A stretch of DNA of 64,000 nt from the NCBI RefSeq assembly GCF_933775445.1, contig NW_026089428.1:248001-312000 (forward strand), written 5' to 3'. The stretch is from Argentina anserina. Its lineage: Eukaryota > Streptophyta > Magnoliopsida > Rosales > Rosaceae. A program made the translations under genes and the position numbers. Shown here piece by piece: positions 24,901 through 37,744 of the stretch (position 1 is the stretch's first letter; every line of letters starts with the position of its first letter). Below the pieces are notes generated by a model. The model saw only the letters and a list, made by a program, of their open reading frames with translations. It was not told the origin of the DNA and did not search any database.

Positions 24901-25499
24901 TGCAAGTGTGGGAGTGTGTTTCTTTCAAACTGAGTATCTTTACATCGTTTGCGTATCTTTCCTATTCCAATTGTGTATCTTTACATCGTTTGCGTATCTT
25001 TACTATTCCAATTTTGTATCTTTTCATTTCTCGTTTGAGTATCTTTCTGTAAGCCTTCTGATGCGAGTTTCTATTGTATTTGAGAGTTTTCCAAGTGTGG
25101 GAGTGTGTTTCATTCAAACTGAGTATCTTTACATCGTTTGCGTATCTTTACTATTCCAATTGTGTATCTTTACATCGTTTGCGTATCTTTACTATTCCAA
25201 TTGTGTATCTTTTCATTTCTCATTTGAGTATCTTTCTGTAAGGCTTCGGATGCGAGTTTCTATTGTATTTGAGAGTTTTGCAAGTGTGGGAGTGTGTTTC
25301 TTTCAAACTGAGTATCTTTACATCGTTTGCGTATCTTTACTATTCCAATTGTGTATCTTTACATCGTTTGCGTATCTTTACTATTCCAATTGTGTATCTT
25401 TTCATTTCTCATTTGAGTATCTTTCTGTAAGGCTTCGGATGCGAGTTTCTATTGTATTTGAGAGTTTTGCAAGTGTGGGAGTGTGTTTCTTTCAAACTG

Positions 25500-28400
25500 A
25501 GTATCTTTACATCGTTTGCGTATCTTTACTATTCCAATTGTGTATCTTTACATCGTTTGCGTATCTTTACTATTCCAATTGTGTATCTTTTCATTTCTCA
25601 TTTGAGTATCTTTCTGTAAGGCTTCGGATGCGAGTTTCTATTGTATTTGAGAGTTTTGCAAGTGTGGGAGTGTGTTTCTTTCAAACTAAGTATCTTTACA
25701 TCGTTTGCGTATCTTTACTATTCCAATTGTGTATCTTTACATCGTTTGCGTATCTTTACTATTCCAATTGTATATCTTTTCATTTCTCGTTTCAGTATCT
25801 TTCTGTAAGGCTTCTGATGCGAGTTTCTATTGTATTTGAGAGTTTTGCAAGTGTGGGAGTGTGTTTCTTTCAAACTGAGTATCTTTACATCGTTTGCGTA
25901 TCTTTCCTATTCCAACTGTGTATCTTTTCATTTCTCGTTTCAGTATCTTTCTGTAAGGCTTCTGATGCGAGTTTCTATTGTATTTGAGAGTTTTGCAAGT
26001 GTGGGAGTGTGTTTCTTTCAAACTGAGTATCTTTACATTGTTTGCGTATCTTTCCTATTCCAATTGTGTATCTTTACATCGTTTGCGTATCTTTACTATT
26101 CCAATTGTGTATCTTTTCATTTCTCGTTTGAGTATCTTTCTGTAAGGCTTTCTGATGCGAGTTTCTATTGAATTTGAGAGTTTTGCAAGTGTGGGAGTGT
26201 GTTTCTTTCAAACTGAGTATCTTTACATCGTTTGCGTATCTTTACTATTCCAATTGTGTATCTTTACATCGTTTGCGTATCTTTACTATTCCAATTGTGT
26301 ATCTTTTCATTTCTCATTTGAGTATCTTTCTGTAAGGCTTCGGATGCGAGTTTCTATTGTATTTGAGAGTTTTGCAAGTGTGGGAGTGTGTTTCTTTCAA
26401 ACTAAGTATCTTTACATCGTTTGCGTATCTTTACTATTCCAATTGTGTATCTTTACATCGTTTGCGTATCTTTACTATTCCAATTGTATATCTTTTCATT
26501 TCTCGTTTCAGTATCTTTCTGTAAGGCTTCTGATGCGAGTTTCTATTGTATTTGAGAGTTTTGCAAGTGTGGGAGTGTGTTTCTTTCAAACTGAGTATCT
26601 TTACATCGTTTGCGTATCTTTCCTATTCCAATTGTGTATCTTTTCATTTCTCGTTTCAGTATCTTTCTGTAAGGCTTCTGATGCGAGTTTCTATTGTATT
26701 TGAGAGTTTTGCAAGTGTGGGAGTGTGTTTCTTTCAAACTGAGTATCTTTACATCGTTTGCGTATCTTTCCTATTCCAATTGTGTATCTTTACATCGTTT
26801 GCGTATCTTTACTATTCCAATTGTGTATCTTTTCATTTCTCGTTTGAGTATCTTTCTGTAAGGCTTCGGATGCGAGTTTCTATTGTATTTGAGAGTTTTG
26901 CAAGTGTGGGAGTGTGTTTCTTTCAAACTGAGTATCTTTACATCGTTTGCGTATCTTTACTATTCCAATTGTGTATCTTTTCATTTCTCGTTTCAATATC
27001 TTTCTGTAAGGCTTCTGATGCGAGTTTCTATTGTATTCGAGAGTTTTGCAAGTGTGGGAGTGTGTTTCTTTCAAACTGAGTATCTTTACATCGTTTGCGT
27101 ATCTTTCCTATTCCAATTGTGTATCTTTACATCGTTTGCGTATCTTTACTATTCCAATTGTGTATCTTTTCATTTCTCGTTTGAGTATCTTTCTGTAAGC
27201 CTTCTGATGCGAGTTTCTATTGTATTTGAGAGTTTTGTAAGTGTGGGAGTGTGTTTCATTCAAACTGAGTATCTTTACATCGTTTGCGTATCTTTACTAT
27301 TCCAATTGTGTATCTTTACATCGTTTGCGTATCTTTACTATTCCAATTGTGTATCTTTTCATTTCTCGTTTGAGTATTTTTCTGTAAGGCTTCGGATGCG
27401 AGTTTCTATTGTATTTGAGAGTTTTGCAAGTGTGGGAGTGTGTTTCTTTCAAACTGAGTCTCTTTCCATCGTTTGCGTATCTTTACTATTCCAATTGTGT
27501 ATCTTTACATCGTTTGCGTATCTTTACTATTCCAATTGTGTATCTTTTCATTTCTCGTTTGAGTATCTTTCTGTAAGGCTTCTGATGCGAGTTTCTATTG
27601 TATTTGAGAGTTTTGCAAGTGTGGGAGTGTGTTTCATTCAAACTGAGTATCTTTACATCGTTTGCGTATCTTTACTATTCCAATTGTGTATCTTTTCATT
27701 TCTCGTTTGAGTATCTTTCTGTAAGGCTTCTGATGCGAGTTTCTATTGTATTTGAGAGTTTTGCAAGTGTGGGAGTGTGTTTCTTTCAAACTGAGTATCT
27801 TTACATCGTTTGCGTATCTTTCCTATTCCAATTGTGTATCTTTACATCGTTTGCGTATCTTTACTATTCCAATTGTGTATCTTTTCATTTCTCGTTTGAG
27901 TATCTTTCTGTAAGGCTTCTGATGCGAGTTTCTATTGTATTTGAGAGTTTTGCAAGTGTGGGAGTGTGTTTCTTTCAAACTAAGTATCTTTACATCGTTT
28001 GCGTATCTTTACTATTCCAATTGTGTATCTTTACATCGTTTGCGTATCTTTACTATTCCAATTGTGTATCTTTTCATTTCTCATTTGAGTATCTTTCTGT
28101 AAGGCTTCGGATGCGAGTTTCTATTGTATTTGAGAGTTTTGCAAGTGTGGGAGTGTGTTTCTTTCAAACTAAGTATCTTTACATCGTTTGCGTATCTTTA
28201 CTATTCCAATTGTGTATCTTTACATCGTTTGCGTATCTTTACTATTCCAATTGTATATCTTTTCATTTCTCGTTTCAGTATCTTTCTGTAAGGCTTCTGA
28301 TGCGAGTTTCTATTGTATTTGAGAGTTTTGCAAGTGTGGGAGTGTGTTTCTTTCAAACTGAGTATCTTTACATCGTTTGCGTATCTTTCCTATTCCAACT

Positions 28401-30613
28401 GTGTATCTTTTCATTTCTCGTTTCAGTATCTTTCTGTAAGGCTTCTGATGCGAGTTTCTATTGTATTTGAGAGTTTTGCAAGTGTGGGAGTGTGTTTCTT
28501 TCAAACTGAGTATCTTTACATTGTTTGCGTATCTTTCCTATTCCAATTGTGTATCTTTACATCGTTTGCGTATCTTTACTATTCCAATTGTGTATCTTTT
28601 CATTTCTCGTTTGAGTATCTTTCTGTAAGGCTTTCTGATGCGAGTTTCTATTGAATTTGAGAGTTTTGCAAGTGTGGGAGTGTGTTTCTTTCAAACTGAG
28701 TATCTTTACATCGTTTGCGTATCTTTACTATTCCAATTGTGTATCTTTACATCGTTTGCGTATCTTTACTATTCCAATTGTGTATCTTTTCATTTCTCAT
28801 TTGAGTATCTTTCTGTAAGGCTTCGGATGCGAGTTTCTATTGTATTTGAGAGTTTTGCAAGTGTGGGAGTGTGTTTCTTTCAAACTAAGTATCTTTACAT
28901 CGTTTGCGTATCTTTACTATTCCAATTGTGTATCTTTACATCGTTTGCGTATCTTTACTATTCCAATTGTATATCTTTTCATTTCTCGTTTCAGTATCTT
29001 TCTGTAAGGCTTCTGATGCGAGTTTCTATTGTATTTGAGAGTTTTGCAAGTGTGGGAGTGTGTTTCTTTCAAACTGAGTATCTTTACATCGTTTGCGTAT
29101 CTTTCCTATTCCAATTGTGTATCTTTTCATTTCTCGTTTCAGTATCTTTCTGTAAGGCTTCTGATGCGAGTTTCTATTGTATTTGAGAGTTTTGCAAGTG
29201 TGGGAGTGTGTTTCTTTCAAACTGAGTATCTTTACATCGTTTGCGTATCTTTCCTATTCCAATTGTGTATCTTTACATCGTTTGCGTATCTTTACTATTC
29301 CAATTGTGTATCTTTTCATTTCTCGTTTGAGTATCTTTCTGTAAGGCTTCGGATGCGAGTTTCTATTGTATTTGAGAGTTTTGCAAGTGTGGGAGTGTGT
29401 TTCTTTCAAACTGAGTATCTTTACATCGTTTGCGTATCTTTACTATTCCAATTGTGTATCTTTTCATTTCTCGTTTCAATATCTTTCTGTAAGGCTTCTG
29501 ATGCGAGTTTCTATTGTATTTGAGAGTTTTGCAAGTGTGGGAGTGTGTTTCTTTCAAACTGAGTATCTTTACATCGTTTGCGTATCTTTCCTATTCCAAT
29601 TGTGTATCTTTACATCGTTTGCGTATCTTTACTATTCCAATTGTGTATCTTTTCATTTCTCGTTTGAGTATCTTTCTGTAAGCCTTCTGATGCGAGTTTC
29701 TATTGTATTTGAGAGTTTTGCAAGTGTGGGAGTGTGTTTCATTCAAACTGAGTATCTTTACATCGTTTGCGTATCTTTACTATTCCAATTGTGTATCTTT
29801 ACATCGTTTGCGTATCTTTACTATTCCAATTGTGTATCTTTTCATTTCTCGTTTGAGTATTTTTCTGTAAGGCTTCGGATGCGAGTTTCTATTGTATTTG
29901 AGAGTTTTGCAAGTGTGGGAGTGTGTTTCTTTCAAACTGAGTATCTTTCCATCGTTTGCGTATCTTTACTATTCCAATTGTGTATCTTTACATCGTTTGC
30001 GTATCTTTACTATTCCAATTGTGTATCTTTTCATTTCTCGTTTGAGTATCTTTCTGTAAGGCTTCTGATGCGAGTTTCTATTGTATTTGAGAGTTTTCCA
30101 AGTGTGGGAGTGTGTTTCTTTCAAACTGAGTATCTTTACATCGTTTGCGTATCTTTACTATTCCAATTGTGTATCTTTTCATTTCTCGTTTGAGTATCTT
30201 TCTGTAAGGCTTCTGATGCGAGTTTCTATTGTATTTGAGAGTTTTGCAAGTGTGGGAGTGTGTTTCATTCAAACTGAGTATCTTTACATCGTTTGCGTAT
30301 CTTTACTATTCCAATTGTGTATCTTTTCATTTCTCGTTTGAGTATCTTTCTGTAAGGCTTCTGATGCGAGTTTCTATTGTATTTGAGAGTTTTGCAAGTG
30401 TGGGAGTGTGTTTCTTTCAAACTGAGTATCTTTACATCGTTTGCGTATCTTTCCTATTCCAATTGTGTATCTTTACATCGTTTGCGTATCTTTACTATTC
30501 CAATTGTGTATCTTTTCATTTCTCGTTTGAGTATCTTTCTGTAAGGCTTCTGATGCGAGTTTCTATTGTATTTGAGAGTTTTGCAAGTGTGGGAGTGTGT
30601 TTCTTTCAAACTA
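25500..30613 (+). repeat. 2483-bp higher-order repeat domain, two copies
   Basis: Copy 1 is 25500-27982 and copy 2 is 27983-30613. 2483 equals 4 x 148 plus 10 x 189 plus 1; the extra base is the T in GGCTTTCTGATG. Copy 2 is 148 bp longer because a CCAAG-type monomer (about 30081) was added. Single-base differences include 27032, 27236 and 27459 in copy 1. A partial, rearranged third copy follows to about 31.7 kb. Confidence 0.85.
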
Positions 30614-33502
30614 AGTATCTTTACATCGTTTGCGTATCTTTACTATTCCAATTGTGTATCTTTACATCGTTTGCGTATCTTTACTATTCCAATTGTGTAT
30701 CTTTTCATTTCTCGTTTGAGTATCTTTCTGTAAGGCTTCTGATGCGAGTTTCTATTGTATTTGAGAGTTTTGTAAGTGTGAGAGTGTGTTTCATTCAAAC
30801 TGAGTATCTTTACATCGTTTGCGTATCTTTACTATTCCAATTGTGTATCTTTACATCGTTTGCGTATCTTTACTATTCCAATTGTGTATCTTTTCATTTC
30901 TCGTTTGAGTATCTTTCTGTAAGGCTTCGGATGCGAGTTTCTATTGTATTTGAGAGTTTTGCAAGTGTGGGAGTGTGTTTCTTTCAAACTGAGTATCTTT
31001 ACATCGTTTGCGTATCTTTACTATTCCAATTGTGTATCTTTACATCGTTTGCGTATCTTTACTATTCCAATTGTATATCTTTTCATTTCTCGTTTCAGTA
31101 TCTTTCTGTAAGGCTTCTGATGCGAGTTTTTATTGAATTTGAGAGTTTTGCAAGTGTGGGAGTGTGTTTCTTTCAAACTGAGTATCTTTACATCGTTTGC
31201 GTATCTTTCCTATTCCAATTGTGTATCTTTTCATTTCTCGTTTCAGTATCTTTCTGTAAGGCTTCTGATGCGAGTTTCTATTGTATTTGAGAGTTTTGCA
31301 AGTGTGGGAGTGTGTTTCTTTCAAACTGAGTATCTTTACATCGTTTGCGTATCTTTCCTATTCCAATTGTGTATCTTTACATCGTTTGCGTATCTTTACT
31401 ATTCCAATTGTGTATCTTTTCATTTCTCGTTTGAGTATCTTTCTGTAAGGCTTCGGATGCGAGTTTCTATTGTATTTGAGAGTTTTGCAAGTGTGGGAGT
31501 GTGTTTCTTTCAAACTGAGTATCTTTACATCGTTTGCGTATCTTTACTATTCCAATTGTATATCTTTTCATTTCTCGTTTCAGTATCTTTCTGTAAGGCT
31601 TCTGATGCGAGTTTCTATTGTATTTGAGAGTTTTGCAAGTGTGGGAGTGTGTTTCTTTCAAACTGAGTATCTTTACATCGTTTGCGTATCTTTCCTATTC
31701 CAATTGTGTATCTTTACATCGTTTGCGTATCTTTACTATTCCAATTGTGTATCTTTTCATTTCTCGTTTGAGTATCTTTTTGTAAAGCTTCTGATGCGAG
31801 TTTCTATTGTATTTGAGAGTTTTGCAAGTGTGAGATTGTGTTTCTTTCAAACTGAGTATCTTTACATCGTTTGCGTATCTTTACTATTCCAATTGTGTAT
31901 CTTTACATCGTTTGCATATCTTTACTATTCCAATTGTATATCTTTTCATTTCTCGTTTCAGTATCTTTCTGTAAGGCTTCTGATGCGAGTTTCTATTGTA
32001 TTTGAGAGTTTTGCAAGTGTGGGAGTGTGTTTCTTTCAAACTGAGTATCTTTACATCGTTTGCGTATCTTTCCTATTCCAATTGTGTATCTTTACATCGT
32101 TTGCGTATCTTTACTATTCCAATTGTGTATCTTTACATCGTTTGCGTATCTTTACTATTCCAATTGTGTATCTTTTCATTTCTCGTTTGAGTATCTTTCT
32201 GTAAGGCTTCTGATGCGAGTTTCTATTGTATTTGAGAGTTTTCCAAGTGTGGGAGTGTGTTTCTTTCAAACTGAGTATCTTTACATCGTTTGCGTATCTT
32301 TACTATTCCAATTGTGTATCTTTTCATTTCTCGTTTCAGTATCTTTCTGTAAGGCTTCTGATGCGAGTTTCTATTGTATTTGAGAGTTTTGCAAGTGTGG
32401 GAGTGTGTTTCTTTCAAACTGAGTATCTTTACATCGTTTGCGTATCTTTACTATTCCAATTGTGTATCTTTACATCGTTTGCGTATCTTTACTATTCCAA
32501 TTGTGTATCTTTTCATTTCTCGTTTGAGTATCTTTCTGTAAGGCTTCTGATGCGAGTTTCTATTGTATTTAGGAGTTTTGCAAGTGTGGGAGTGTGTTTC
32601 ATTCAAACTGAGTATCTTTACATCGTTTGCGTATCTTTACTATTCCAATTGTGTATCTTTTCATTTCTCGTTTGAGTATCTTTCTGTAAGGCTTCTGATG
32701 CGAGTTTCTATTGTATTTGAGAGTTTTGCAAGTGTGGGAGTGTGTTTCTTTCAAATTGAGTATCTTTACATCGTTTGCGTATCTTTCCTATTCCAATTGT
32801 GTATCTTTACATCGTTTGCGTATCTTTACTATTCCAATTGTGTATCTTTTCATTTCTCGTTTGAGTATCTTTCTGTAAGCCTTCTGATGCGAGTTTCTAT
32901 TGTATTTGAGAGTTTTGCAAGTGTGGGAGTGTGTTTCATTCAAACTGAGTATCTTTACATCGTTTGCGTATCTTTACTATTCCAATTGTGTATCTTTTCA
33001 TTTCTCGTTTGAGAATCTTTCTGTAAGGCTTCTGATGCGAGTTTCTATTGTATTTGAGAGTTTTGTAAGTGTGGGAGTGTGTTTCATTCAAACTGAGTAT
33101 CTTTACATCGTTTGCGTATCTTTACTATTCCAATTGTGTATCTTTACATCGTTTGCGTATCTTTACTATTCCAATTGTGTATCTTTTCATTTCTCGTTTG
33201 AGTATCTTTCTGTAAGGCTTCTGATGCGAGTTTCTATTGTATTTGAGAGTTTTCCAAGTGTGGGAGTGTGTTTCTTTCAAACTGAGTATCTTTACATCGT
33301 TTGCGTATCTTTACTATTCCAATTGTGTATCTTTTCATTTCTCGTTTGAGTATCTTTCTGTAAGGCTTCTGATGCGAGTTTCTATTGTATTTGAGAGTTT
33401 TGCAAGTGTGGGAGTGTGTTTCATTCAAACTGAGTATCTTTACATCGTTTGCGTATCTTTACTATTCCAATTGTGTATCTTTACATCGTTTGCGTATCTT
33501 TA

Positions 33503-33507
33503 CTATT
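33503..33507. other. Target-site duplication of element 2, left copy
   Basis: CTATT, repeated at 43812-43816 right after the 3' LTR. Removing element 2 and one copy restores an unbroken satellite monomer. Confidence 0.93.
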
Positions 33508-35699
33508 TGATAGGAGCACAAAGTGTGACGTTCTTAATGTGATTATGCCCTATTCTTACTCTTTGTTACCTCTTATTTAGTATGTTTTAGTTTCTTTTGT
33601 AAGAATAAGTGTCTAGGTAGAGCTTATATCAATTATGAGTGAATTGATGATGAAATCGTGCTAAGTGTTAATAATCCTTGTTGAGATATGATTCCTTATT
33701 CGAGTAGGATTCATCCTTTCGTATTTCTTTGTTTCTAACATACTTATTCTTATTAGGAAATACAAATCCATGTTGGAGAAGGAAAGCAATCCTAGTTCCA
33801 CAAGGAAAGAGAAGAAAATACACTTAAAAGCCCAATCCATTCAAGAATCAAAATGCTGTCAATATTCATAGTCCAACTTCGACGGGCTCCCCTGGATAGC
33901 TCCGATCGATTTAGAAGACCTACTTTATATGGAAATAAAGGTATTTGAGTCTAGTTTCTGTAGGATTTGGAATCAAATCAATATCTTATTCCTACAGAGA
34001 GATATGACTGAATCATTGATCGGAGGTCCAATGAACTCGGCGGAATTATCTCAGCCATTGATTTGCTTTTGATCCAAGGGCTATGAGGGAAACTTGGGAC
34101 TTTGTTCCTCCTGCAAATAGAGCACAAATATGTATCAGAATGTCCATAAATCCCAGCACCAAAGAATGTCAAAAAAGGCATGCAGCAAATTAAATGAGAA
34201 GAGGCAAGAAAGTCAAAGAAGGCATGCAGCAAATTTAATGAGGAGAGGTAAGAAAAATCAAACATGGCTGCAACAATTAAGACTTTTGCTGCCTCCCTAA
34301 TTCAAAGGAAGAAATTTGTGCAAAAGAAATCAGCAATAAAGGAGGAAGAAGATATGTAATTAATGCAAAAGATATGCAATCCTTATAGAAATCAGAATTC
34401 TGGTAGTGCAGATCATCCATCTTTGACGGGCTCCCCTGGACAGCTCAAAATGATTGAGAAAATGTACCTTATATGGATGAAAAGCCACGGAAGTCTAGTT
34501 GAAATTGCCAGTTGGAATCATCTCAATATCTATTTTCTAGAGAAAGTTATGGCCACAACAAGGGACAAAGGTCAAATCTGCCGAATCTAGGAAACCTCAA
34601 CCAATTTGGTTTCAACTTTGTGGACTTTGTGGCCATCCTCCCTTGGGTTTCTTCCTCTATATATAGCACCTCAATTCCACAGAAACAGATCATCAACCTT
34701 GCTCACAAGACTTGCCAAAGCTCTGCCCAAACACTTTCATTCACCAAGCATCATAGAATCCGAATTCACCACCCTTCATCATATTTTCTGTCCAAAGCTT
34801 GGGAGCCTAGGATACCATACTCTTGAAGATCTCGTGCTACCTCTGTAAGGAACCTTGGGAGGAGAATTATAAAGTGTAACTCTTTGATCTTCATGTTTAG
34901 TTTTCGGGTTTTTATGTTCTTGTTCTTGAATGATTCATGTTTAGGTTTTGTTAAAGTTATTTTTATTCTTGTCTATGAGATATTTGTAATTTTTGAATGA
35001 CATGATGAATTAAGGTTTTCGATTTTTATTCAATGATTTTAGGTTTTATGCCATGAGTTTCTGTTTATTTATGTTCTTAATTCATTTTCGGTGTGTTCTT
35101 ATATTGCATGTGTGATTAAGACAAGTAGTTGATGTCGCATATGTTAATCATTCAAAGTTAAAAACAATTTTGATACAAGTAGTTGATTAATTGTTTGTCC
35201 CCTTTGTGTTCCTCCACCGATTATGATCTTAAGTTCGACATTGGATAAGTGCTTTAAACATATTGATTTCTCTTTGTGATACGTAATTGCATGATGAATT
35301 GGTATGTTAGATTTCGTAGCAAGACAAGTAGTTGAGCTCAATAATATCTATGTATTAGGAACCAAGTAGGAACTTGATGCATGATCGAATTTAAGATGAA
35401 CTATGATACTTACGGCATGAACAAGATTGAGAGTAGATTTTGTTACCTTTGTTCTTATGTTATTTGTTTGGTAATTTCTTATGTGTTGGTTGGTTGATCA
35501 CATGTATATATTAGTTTAGGTTTATTTTATGTTTGATCCAAAATATATCTCAAATCTTTATATCTCTTATGATTTCGTTGTTAAATGTTTGTGATTCTTT
35601 ACCCTGGTTGGATCCCCGGTTTGTGAACGATACCCTCTTGCTTTATACTACTAACGTGCTTACAGGGTTAATATTGATCTCGAGTAATCGAACCGATCA
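33508..35699 (+). repeat. Element 2 5' LTR
   Basis: 2192 bp, TGATAGGAGCACAAAG ... CGAACCGATCA. TATATATA lies at 34658-34665. It holds an internal diverged duplication: about 33875-34000 and 34419-34550 both begin GACGGGCTCCCCTGGA and continue with a TTATATGGA...GTCTAGTT block. Relative to the 3' LTR it differs by two substitutions near 34063 and one missing T near 34513. Confidence 0.95.
34658..34665 (+). promoter_or_regulatory. TATA box in element 2 5' LTR
   Basis: TATATATA in the context CTTCCTCTATATATAGCACC, about 1.15 kb into the LTR. The corresponding copy in the 3' LTR is at 40507-40514. Confidence 0.6.
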
Positions 35700-35701
35700 A
35701 A

Positions 35702-35719
35702 TGGCGCCGTTGCCGGGGA
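35702..35719 (+). other. Primer binding site (tRNA-Asp type), element 2
   Basis: TGGCGCCGTTGCCGGGGA, two bases after the LTR and identical to that of element 1. Confidence 0.9.
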
Positions 35720-36345
35720 TCCATCATTATGGATCCCAATCTTTTAATTTCGAATTCACTGTTCATATTGTAAATTTGTATTTTTTTTTTCTTACTTTGT
35801 TCTAATATATACTAATTTTATCTTAGGTTGTTATTTTTTATGATTAATGAATGATTGTTGTAGGTTGTAAATCGAACGGAATAGGTAAAGTCCCTTTTGT
35901 TAATATTAGCCTCAACCCCTCATGTTTTCTTCCAAAGTTTTTGCATGAGGTTGAGGGCGGCTTTTATTAACACTTGGAGAATTGTCTAACACCCAAGTTT
36001 AAGTCCAGCTGAGTAAGAGGCATGCTCTTTTATTACCCTGGTGCATGGGACCAAAATTGGATCTCAGAGAACTATTGACTGACATACATCTCGGTGATGG
36101 AGTCGATAGGGAGTTCGCTCTCCGTAGTTCAACAAATGAGTCCTACCATGTTGACTATCTCTAATTGAGCTATACGGTCTTCTGAAACAAAGACTTGATC
36201 TTGTGTCTAGACATTCATACTTAGGCCGCACGTCCACCTCGGTTTACAACTTAGAATCAGTCGTTCATTCAATCATTGAAATAGCAAAAAGAACTTGTGA
36301 ATTGTGTGAACTTTGTAAACTTAAAGAACTAACTTGTGAATCCTT
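35720..36345 (+). other. Element 2 leader, conserved with element 1
   Basis: No gene. Blocks at about 35851-35918 and 36003-36200 align with the leader of element 1 at high identity, including the GGAGTTCGCTCTCC hairpin. Similarity fades near 36340, close to where element 1 begins gag. Confidence 0.75.
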
Positions 36346-37733
36346 ATCTTATTTTGTTGTAACATATAATAATTATAATTGTGTGTACTTTCTTAGGTTT
36401 TTAAGTTGAGAAATTAAAACGAACTTAGACATAAGATTTGACAATTTGTTGGATTAGTTGTTAAGCTAGTTTTTTTCCCTTAACATGTGCTTATTATAAT
36501 TTAATGACTTTTGACATGTGTGTGACTTGTATATATCAATGACTTCCTAATTGTTATTCTCTAACTTTTGCATTGCATCTTCATTATTTATTCTAATTGC
36601 ATTCATTTTGCATCTCGTTCATGTTGCATTTTAAATTCCACAGAATATCATATGCAGGAGGAACAAAGTCTCTTAAGGACCACGTGTCCTATGTTATGTT
36701 CGGTAGGTTCCCACTTTAACTAATGATTTTAATTAAGATTCTACAGGTTTATAGTGAAGTGACCAACAATGAGCTCGAGAATATACTACAAGGTTGGACA
36801 ACAAAATGGCGGAAGAGAAACCCCATAATATGTCACCTACAAAATGATTGAAAGGAAAACTCAGTCTAAGCTATTAGACTTTAAACTTAAGCGCTTGTTG
36901 GGAGGCAACCCAATATGTTTTCTTTTATATTTATTATTTTCTTTGGTTATTGTTTTATTGTTTTTTTTTCTTTTTGATTTGTTTTGTGCGTGTGTAGGTT
37001 AGTTTTCGAGAAAACGTGAAGAGGAGCAAAACATTTTCGTTCAACAGAATCTGGCAGAAACAGTCCGTCGACTTCGGCATACTGTATCTCCCAGCTCATA
37101 GGGCGTTGGAAGATGTGCTTTATATGGAAACAAAGGTCTTTGAGTCTAGTTTCTGTAGCTTTTTACAAAACTGGATTTAGAGGTCTACATCATTCCCAGT
37201 TGCAATTTGAAGGCAGCAAGGTTGTGTCAGAAATTCAGAACTCGTGCAGTTGCAGTCCGGAAACAGCAAAACAGCGAGCACTTTCGGCCTAACTGGGCAG
37301 TTGTGCCATATATAGATTGAAAGCTTGTTGTGTTATCTTCAACTTTTATTCAGGCCACGTTTCCATTCCAGCTGTTTAAATTAATGGAATTCAGGTACAA
37401 AGAGGTAAAGGTCATTCCAGTTTTTGATTATATGAACTTGTTTTACGTGACAAATTTGCAGGGGCATAACTTTCTCCTCATTTGGAGTTAGCGAACGTAC
37501 TTTATATACTTGGAAAGCTAGAAATATCAGCTTTCAATTCCCACTGTTGTCCTACTGATCGAAGATTATTTTCAAACGTTATGAAGCATGGAATGCAAGC
37601 TGTTGAACCGTGTCATGGGGGAGCATTTCTCATCTTTTTCTCCTGTTTTTATTTTTGTGTCTTTGTTTCCTTCCACTATGAGTCTTTCATTGCATTATTT
37701 ATTTTGACATTCATTGAGGACAATGCATGATTC
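36346..37733 (+). other. Element 2 internal non-coding segment in place of gag-pol
   Basis: About 1.4 kb with no gag-pol remnant I can recognise. Around 36862-36910 an AGTCTAAGCTATTAGACTTTAAACTTAAG stretch matches the sequence just after pol in element 1 (about 12739), so the gag-pol lesion ends here. The 37117-37160 part resembles LTR sequence at 33921-33964 (TTTATATGGAAA, TTTGAGTCTAGTTTCTG). Frames at 36203-36409 and 37482-37730 show no recognisable domain. Confidence 0.65.
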
Positions 37734-37744
37734 GAGTGTGGGGG
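37734..37744 (+). other. PPT-like motif 1 (element 2)
   Basis: GAGTGTGGGGG preceded by TCATTGAGGACAATGCATG; counterpart of 12870-12879 in element 1. Confidence 0.55.

Larger units (their letters stand above)
16104..33507 (+). repeat. Satellite array, block B
   Basis: 17.4 kb of the same satellite in the same orientation. It contains 148- and 189-bp monomers plus three 230-bp forms with a triple 41-bp subrepeat (17019-17141, 23167-23289, 32045-32167). Sub-domains in order: an irregular stretch next to element 1 (16104-17534), three copies of a 1874-bp HOR, a 1348-bp HOR variant (about 23345-24900), a 2483-bp HOR domain (25500-30613), a rearranged stretch, and again the 1348-bp HOR up to element 2. 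Confidence 0.97.

Noticed and set aside
34363..34848. Overlapping frames in the 2.2-kb LTRs (also at 40211-40697 and 42015-42351)
   Set aside because: They lie over the TATA region, are broken by a one-base difference between the two LTRs of element 2, and resemble no protein I know.
36203..37730. Small frames at 36203-36409 and 37482-37730 in element 2
   Set aside because: Short, no domain, and located in a non-coding interior; the first partly overlaps the leader conserved with element 1, where it is not open.
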